A stretch of DNA of 18,184 nt. Origin: Acidobacteriota bacterium (GTDB taxonomy: Bacteria > Acidobacteriota > Thermoanaerobaculia > Thermoanaerobaculales > Sulfomarinibacteraceae). Of the stretch, positions 13,780-18,184 are shown piece after piece (positions within the stretch are counted from its first letter, which is position 1; the number at the start of each line of letters is the position of its first letter). A program made the translations under genes and the position numbers. The stretch is taken from contig DAOWFV010000001.1 of the NCBI GenBank assembly GCA_030637805.1, positions 1 to 18,184 of the forward strand, read 5' to 3'. Below the pieces are notes generated by a model. That model saw nothing but the letters and a program-made list of their open reading frames with translations. It made no database searches and was not told where the DNA came from.

Positions 13780-13815
13780 GCGGTGAACCGGGGTGGAGAA
13801 GACCGGCCTCACCGC
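13780..13815 (+). terminator. Hairpin after tal
   Basis: GCGGTGA (13780-13786) pairs with TCACCGC (13809-13815), continued inward by CCGG/CCGG past a small bulge, with an 11-base loop. It begins four bases after the tal stop. No U-tract follows, so it may be a factor-dependent end point or a leader structure of glmS. Confidence 0.42.
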
Positions 13816-13866
13816 CTGCCTTCGTCATGCCACGATTCACGGCTACAGTAGTCTGGGAGGCCTGGA

Positions 13867-15693
13867 ATGTGCGGCATCATCGGCTATGTAGGGACGGACG
13901 AGGTCGTTCCCGTGCTCCTCGACGGGCTGCGACGGCTGGAGTACCGCGGGTACGACTCGGCGGGGATCGCGGTGATGGAGGCGGATGGGATCGGGATACT
14001 GCGCGCCGCGGGCAAGCTCCGCAACCTCCAGCAGCGCGCCTACCACGAGCCTCTGCACGGCACCGTCGGCATCGGTCACACCCGCTGGGCGACCCACGGG
14101 GCTCCCACCGAGGCCAACGCCCATCCCCAGACCGACTCCGCCGGCGCGGTGGCGGTGGTTCACAACGGCATTCTCGAAAACTACTCGAGCCTGCGGCGCG
14201 AGCTCCTGGCGGCCGGGGTCGAGCTCGAGTCGGACACCGATACCGAGCTGATCGCGCAGCTTCTCGGCCGTGAGGACGGCCCGCTCTCCGAGCGCGTGCT
14301 CAAGGTCGTATCGCGCCTCGAAGGCCAGTACGCGGTGGTCGCGGTGCACCATGAGGAGCCAGACGTCGTGGTGGCCTTCCGCAAGGGCCCGCCGCTGGTG
14401 GTGGGTGTGGGCGACGGCGAGACCCTGGTTGCGTCGGATGTCACCGCCCTTCTCCACCGCACTCGCAGGGTGATCTACCTCCTGAACGGTGATGTTGCGG
14501 TGATTCGGCGGGACGGAGTTCGGATTCTCGACGCCGACGGCGGCGAACTCGAGCGACCCGAGGAGACCCTCGACTGGGATGCCGGGCGGGTCGAGAAAGG
14601 CGGTTACCGCCACTTCATGCTCAAGGAGATCTTCGAGCAGCCGGACGCAATTCGCAACACGGTGCTCGCCTACCTTGATCAGGAGCGGTGCGGAGTCAAT
14701 CTTGATGGGCTGGGGTTCGCCCCTGAGGACTTCTCCAAACTGCGCCGGGTCCATCTGGTGGCCTGTGGGACGTCGTGGCACGCCTGTCTCGTAGGCAAGT
14801 TCGTGATCGAGGAGCTCACCGGGCTTCCAACCGAGGTGGACTACGCCTCGGAATACCGGTATCGCGCTCCCCTGATCGGTGAGGACGTGCTGGTAGTGGG
14901 TGTGACCCAAAGTGGCGAGACCGCCGACACCCTGGCGGCAATGGAGCTGGCTCGGGACGGCGGGGCGATGCTGACGACGGTGTGCAACGTGCGCGGCTCC
15001 TCTTCTTGGCGCCTTGCCACCTCGCGCATGCTCACCCAGGCCGGTCCTGAGATCGGCGTCGCCTCGACAAAAGCCTTCACCACCCAGCTCGTGGCGATGG
15101 TTCTGATCGCCTTGGCTCTGCGCGCGGCGCACGGCCGTGCCGACGAGACCGACTGCGAGCTGGTGGGCGAGCTCCAACGGCTGCCCTTGGCCGTGGAACA
15201 GGTGTTGGCCGTCGATCGGGAGCTCTATCGGCGGGGCACCGAGATGCTGGGCGATGCGACCGACTCCCTCTATCTGGGGCGCGGGATTCTCTATCCCATC
15301 GCCCTCGAAGGCGCTCTCAAGCTCAAGGAGATTTCCTACCTGCACGCCGAGGGATACCCGGCGGGAGAGATGAAGCACGGTCCCATCGCCCTGCTCGAGG
15401 AAGACTTTCCGGTGGTGGCCGTGGCCCTGAACGGACCCACCCGAGAGAAGCTACTCGGCAATCTCATGGAGGCGCGCGCGCGCGGCGCGGCGGTCATGGC
15501 GGTGGCCGAGGAGGACGCCGAGGAAGTCCATCAGGTCGCGGACCTGGTTCTGCCGGTGCCCAGGGTCCACCCCCTGCTCCAGCCGGTGGTGGCGGTGGTC
15601 CCCCTGCAGCTCCTGGCCTACAACGTGGCGGTGGAGCTCGGCCATGACGTAGACCAACCGCGCAACCTGGCGAAGAGCGTGACCGTCGAGTGA
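13867..15693 (+). CDS. glmS: Glutamine--fructose-6-phosphate aminotransferase (isomerising)
   Basis: 608 aa, the family's length. It makes glucosamine-6-phosphate from fructose-6-phosphate and glutamine, the committed step to UDP-GlcNAc. The N-terminal class-II glutamine amidotransferase starts MCGIIGYVG with nucleophile Cys2; RRLEYRGYDSAGIA (21-35), GIGHTRWATHG and HNGILENY follow. EKGGYRHFMLKEIFEQP marks the linker to two SIS sugar-isomerase domains; the first carries ACGTSWHA, the second LYLGRGILYPIALEGALKLKE and HAEGYPAGEMKHGP. The C-terminal tail DVDQPRNLAKSVTVE includes Lys603. Start supported by GGGAGG about eight bases upstream. No glmS ribozyme fold is recognisable in the 91-bp leader. 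The last A of the stop codon is the first base of a heptamer array. Confidence 0.98.
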   Translation: MCGIIGYVGTDEVVPVLLDGLRRLEYRGYDSAGIAVMEADGIGILRAAGKLRNLQQRAYHEPLHGTVGIGHTRWATHGAPTEANAHPQTDSAGAVAVVHNGILENYSSLRRELLAAGVELESDTDTELIAQLLGREDGPLSERVLKVVSRLEGQYAVVAVHHEEPDVVVAFRKGPPLVVGVGDGETLVASDVTALLHRTRRVIYLLNGDVAVIRRDGVRILDADGGELERPEETLDWDAGRVEKGGYRHFMLKEIFEQPDAIRNTVLAYLDQERCGVNLDGLGFAPEDFSKLRRVHLVACGTSWHACLVGKFVIEELTGLPTEVDYASEYRYRAPLIGEDVLVVGVTQSGETADTLAAMELARDGGAMLTTVCNVRGSSSWRLATSRMLTQAGPEIGVASTKAFTTQLVAMVLIALALRAAHGRADETDCELVGELQRLPLAVEQVLAVDRELYRRGTEMLGDATDSLYLGRGILYPIALEGALKLKEISYLHAEGYPAGEMKHGPIALLEEDFPVVAVALNGPTREKLLGNLMEARARGAAVMAVAEEDAEEVHQVADLVLPVPRVHPLLQPVVAVVPLQLLAYNVAVELGHDVDQPRNLAKSVTVE

Positions 15694-15720
15694 ATTTCGA
15701 AACTCGAAATTCGAAATCGA
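15693..15720. repeat. AT-rich heptamer array, four units, at the glmS stop
   Basis: Four in-phase units, AATTTCG, AAACTCG, then AAATTCG, AAATCGA, starting on the last base of the glmS stop codon. The AATTC-like core and 7-bp period match the arrays at 6367, 9724 and 18018. Confidence 0.78.
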
Positions 15721-15724
15721 GAGG

Positions 15725-15753
15725 TTGAGTCTCTGCGGCCGCACTGCTACTTT
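15725..15753 (+). promoter_or_regulatory. Candidate promoter of the UvrD/PcrA helicase gene
   Basis: TTGAGT (15725-15730, 4 of 6 to -35) and TACTTT (15748-15753) are 17 bases apart, and the -10 is preceded by TGC, an extended -10. Transcription would begin near 15760, about 20 bases before the TTG start. Confidence 0.45.
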
Positions 15754-15780
15754 CTTTCCTCCTCGGGAGGTGCCCGTTTC

Positions 15781-17994
15781 TTGAACGCCATCCTTGAAAA
15801 TCTCAACCCGCAGCAACGGGAGGCCGTTACCCACGGAGAGGGGCCGCTGTTGGTGCTCGCCGGGGCCGGTTCGGGCAAGACCCGCGTCCTCACTTACCGA
15901 GTCGCCCATCTTCTGGCCACGAGTGCCGTGGTGCCGTCCGGAATCACCGCTGTGACCTTTACCAACAAGGCGGCGCGGGAGATGCGGGAGCGGGTGGAGG
16001 GCCTTCTCGGCAGCCCCCTGCGCGGAGGGTTCGTCGGCACCTTCCACCGCTGGGCCTTGGAAGTTCTTAGACGCGATCCCCGGGCCGCCGGCCTGCCGCG
16101 CCGCTTTGCGATAGCGGACGGCGACGACCAGCGCGCCCTGGCGAAACGCGCGCTCAAGGACCTTGGACTCGACCCCCGCGAGCTGCCGCCGAGGGCGGTG
16201 CTGTCGCGGATCTCCGGCCTGGTCAACCGCGGCACCGGGTTGGAGGAGTTCGCCGGGCGCTCGGTGGGCCACGGAGAGGAGACCCTGGTTCGGGTTTGGG
16301 AACGCTACGAGGAGCTCAAGACGGCGGCGGGGGTGGTGGACTTCGACGACATGCTCGTTCGCGCACTCGAGGCAATGCGTCAGGACAAAAAAATTCGCCG
16401 CGCCGTGCAGGGACGGGCCCATTACTTGTTGGTGGACGAGTTCCAGGACACCAACACCTTGCAGATGGACCTGCTCACGCTGGTCCTCGACGGCAAAGGC
16501 AATCTCACGGCGGTGGGAGACGAGGATCAGAGCATCTACCGATGGCGGGGCGCTGAGCTCGACAACATCCTCTCCTTCGAACGTTTCTTTTCTGGAGCGC
16601 GAGTGGTGGCGCTCGAGGAGAACTACCGCTCCACGGCTCCCATCCTGCAGGCCGCCGGAGGTCTCATCGCCGCGAACACCGGCCGGCGGGGCAAGCGCCT
16701 GTTCACCAGCCGGGAGGGAGGCGAGTCGGTGCAGCTGTGCATCACCGACGATGAACGCGGCGAGGCGCGGTGGGTGGCCGACCGCATCGAGGCCCTGGCT
16801 ACCAACCACGCCCCCGAGGAGATGGCCGTACTGATGCGCACCAACGCCCAAACCCGACCGTTCGAAGAGGAGCTTACGCGGCGCCAGATCGCGCACCGCG
16901 TGGTGGGCGGCCTCCGCTTCTGGCAACGTGCGGAGGTCAAGGATGCTCTGGCCTACCTGCGCCTCTCCGTACGGCACGAAGATCTGCTCCCCTTCGAGCG
17001 CGTCGTCAACGTGCCGGCGCGGGGCATCGGAGCGGTGACCCTCGACCTGCTGCGCCGCGAAGCGGAGGCCCTCGGGCTCAACCTGGCGGCGGCCGCGCGC
17101 CGGTTACCCGAGGGGCTGAGCCCCCGCGCCCGCCTTGCCCTGGAGCGCTTCTTCGCTCTCCTCGATGAGGCCGCAGATCGAAGGCAGGAGCTGACCTCGG
17201 GAGACTTCGTGGGCTGGCTGTTGGAGGCATCGGGTCTGTTTGCGATGTACGAGGGCGAAGCCGAGGATCGCGTCGCGCGACGGGAGAACCTCGAGCAGCT
17301 GGCGGCGGCGGTGGCCGAGGCGGCCTCCCGCGGACAGGAGCTCGAGGAGTTTTTGGACTCCGTGGCGCTGCTCGAGGAGAGCGACGAAGAAGGCGCACGC
17401 GGAGGGGTGAGTCTGATGACTCTGCACTCCGCCAAAGGTCTGGAGTTCGACGTGGTCTTTCTCGCCGGGATGGAGGAGGGTCTTCTGCCGCACGCGAGCT
17501 CTCGGGAGGATCCGGAAGGTCTCGAGGAGGAACGGCGGCTCGCCTACGTCGGGATGACCCGCGCGCGCCGTCGCCTTGCATTGACCGCCGCGCGGAGTCG
17601 CTTTCTTTTCGGTCAGCGCCAGCCCACCCGGCGATCCCGCTTCCTCGACGAGGTTCCTCCCGAAGTCGTCGACGATGTGTCCGAGGCCCCGCCACGCTGG
17701 GCCGACCCCGTCGCGTCCTCCGGACAGAGGCTCAGACCGGCCGCGGATGGAAGGCGTGCACCGACGGGGGCCGCCGCGGCCCACGCGCCACGGAGCGGGA
17801 GGATACCCCCCACGGTCACCGACGATGAGGGGAAGGGCTGGCGTCCGGGAGACCGGGTCCGCCATCGGCGCTTCGGCACCGGGGTGGTGCTGTCCTGCCA
17901 GGGCCGAGGGCCAGGGCTCAAGCTCGTGGTCTACTTCGACCGTGCCGGCCGGAAGACCCTCGTCCCGACGATCGCCAAGCTCGAGAGGGTGTGA
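15781..17994 (+). CDS. ATP-dependent DNA helicase, UvrD/PcrA type
   Basis: 737 aa superfamily-1A 3'-5' helicase for repair and for clearing replication and transcription conflicts. Motif Q LNPQQREAV (8-16); motif I GAGSGKT (28-34); Ia TFTNKAAREM (59-68); motif II VDEFQDTN (218-225); III GDEDQSIYRWRGA (246-258); IV ENYRST (280-285); V TLHSAKGLEFDVVFLAG; VI RRLAYVGMTRARRRL. After a disordered Arg/Pro/Ala-rich linker, a C-terminal Tudor-like module (GDRVRHRRFGTGVVLS to the end) matches the PcrA tail that binds RNA polymerase. The TTG start is chosen because GGGAGG (15765-15770) lies 10 bases upstream and MNAILENLNPQQ is the expected beginning. The Shine-Dalgarno site can pair with CCTCC just before it. 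uvrD versus pcrA naming is a matter of convention. Confidence 0.96.
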   Translation: MNAILENLNPQQREAVTHGEGPLLVLAGAGSGKTRVLTYRVAHLLATSAVVPSGITAVTFTNKAAREMRERVEGLLGSPLRGGFVGTFHRWALEVLRRDPRAAGLPRRFAIADGDDQRALAKRALKDLGLDPRELPPRAVLSRISGLVNRGTGLEEFAGRSVGHGEETLVRVWERYEELKTAAGVVDFDDMLVRALEAMRQDKKIRRAVQGRAHYLLVDEFQDTNTLQMDLLTLVLDGKGNLTAVGDEDQSIYRWRGAELDNILSFERFFSGARVVALEENYRSTAPILQAAGGLIAANTGRRGKRLFTSREGGESVQLCITDDERGEARWVADRIEALATNHAPEEMAVLMRTNAQTRPFEEELTRRQIAHRVVGGLRFWQRAEVKDALAYLRLSVRHEDLLPFERVVNVPARGIGAVTLDLLRREAEALGLNLAAAARRLPEGLSPRARLALERFFALLDEAADRRQELTSGDFVGWLLEASGLFAMYEGEAEDRVARRENLEQLAAAVAEAASRGQELEEFLDSVALLEESDEEGARGGVSLMTLHSAKGLEFDVVFLAGMEEGLLPHASSREDPEGLEEERRLAYVGMTRARRRLALTAARSRFLFGQRQPTRRSRFLDEVPPEVVDDVSEAPPRWADPVASSGQRLRPAADGRRAPTGAAAAHAPRSGRIPPTVTDDEGKGWRPGDRVRHRRFGTGVVLSCQGRGPGLKLVVYFDRAGRKTLVPTIAKLERV

Positions 17995-17998
17995 TTTG

Positions 17999-18018
17999 CG
18001 CCGGCGCTCACGCCGGCG
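17999..18018 (+). terminator. Hairpin after the helicase gene
   Basis: CGCCGGCG, loop CTCA, CGCCGGCG: an 8-bp perfect GC stem with a 4-base loop, five bases after the stop codon. The AT-rich heptamer array follows immediately instead of a U-tract. A transcript end here is plausible. Confidence 0.55.
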
Positions 18019-18045
18019 AATTCGGAATTCGGAATTCGGAATTAC
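18018..18045. repeat. AT-rich heptamer array, four units, after the helicase
   Basis: Three identical units GAATTCG followed by GAATTAC, in phase, directly abutting the hairpin at 17999-18018. It is the cleanest copy in the window; the repeated EcoRI-like GAATTC is a by-product of the unit. Confidence 0.85.
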
Positions 18046-18068
18046 CGGCGCGGGGAGACGATCGAGGA

Positions 18069-18120
18069 TATAGGGGCGTGGCACCCGCGCTTGGGCGCGC
18101 TGACCGGGCGTGCCCCTATA
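18069..18120. repeat. Inverted repeat with nested hairpin
   Basis: TATAGGGGC (18069-18077) and GCCCCTATA (18112-18120) are exact reverse complements. Between them CGCGC-TTGG-GCGCG (18086-18099) forms an inner hairpin. The outer ends are AT-rich, the middle GC-rich. It may be a REP-like element, a terminator complex, or the promoter-proximal part of something beyond the window. No coding signal. Confidence 0.55.
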
Positions 18121-18161
18121 AAGAGTCAAGGGTGGATTTCGTCGTCGGGGCTGTGAGTCTG

Positions 18162-18184
18162 TGGGAAACCCGAAGGGTTTTCCA
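18162..18184. other. Hairpin at the window edge
   Basis: TGGGAAACCC, loop GAA, GGGTTTTCCA: ten pairs with one G-U, ending exactly at the window edge. With T-rich sequence on one arm it resembles an intrinsic terminator, but the following bases are not visible. Confidence 0.4.

Noticed and set aside
13776..13866. glmS ribozyme/riboswitch before glmS
   Set aside because: The 91-bp gap is too short and shows only a simple hairpin, not the pseudoknotted ribozyme core.
18079..18094. Sigma-54 promoter (TGGCAC followed by CTTGG)
   Set aside because: The spacing is off by one and the -12 GC is missing; the bases are explained by the inverted repeat.

Overview
This 18.2 kb window is a GC-rich, gene-dense bacterial chromosome segment made mostly of conserved genes on the + strand. 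No integrase, transposase, phage, CRISPR or defence gene is visible. A Myxococcus-like mglB-mglA pair, a secreted protein beginning with an 'NPGNDVLVPAA..' type domain, an actinobacterial-length transaldolase and the codon use suggest an Acidobacteriota-like bacterium (Thermoanaerobaculia/Holophagae side) or a relative. That placement is inference; no rRNA or species marker is present.

Layout. 1-677 (-): 5' part of gap (GAPDH), running off the window. 793-868 (+): tRNA-Glu(CUC) with its own promoter. 1008-1448: small DUF4870/Tic20-like membrane protein. 1560-5011: a four-gene run of PTS EIIA, PII-like protein, CPA2 antiporter-like protein and CPA2 antiporter, split by a 184-bp near-perfect palindrome. 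5061-6221 (-): a secreted two-part protein of unknown function, convergent with the antiporters across a strong hairpin. 6367-6489: a 7-bp-period AT-rich repeat array plus two REP-like hairpins. 6509-9675: dnaX, recR, mglB, mglA. 9782-15693: single-domain glmU-like uridylyltransferase, transketolase, transaldolase, glmS. 15781-17994: UvrD/PcrA helicase. 17995-18184: structured, gene-free tail.

How the genes fit. gap, tkt and tal belong to glycolysis and the non-oxidative pentose phosphate pathway. glmS draws fructose-6-phosphate from that pool toward UDP-GlcNAc, and the glmU-like enzyme makes the last bond, so 9782-15693 reads as a fructose-6-phosphate/amino-sugar cluster. dnaX, recR and pcrA serve replication and repair. 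mglBA is a polarity GTPase and its GAP. The EIIA/PII-like/CPA2/CPA2 run looks like a cation/proton antiport module with two signalling subunits.

Most unusual signals: (i) the EIIA/PII/CPA2/CPA2 module, whose first antiporter seems to lack the ion-binding Asp; (ii) the 184-bp palindrome inside it; (iii) four intergenic islands of AT-rich heptamers with an AATTC-like core, repeating in strict 7-bp phase. Alignments, residue numbers and structures were worked out by hand, and copy numbers elsewhere in the genome cannot be seen.
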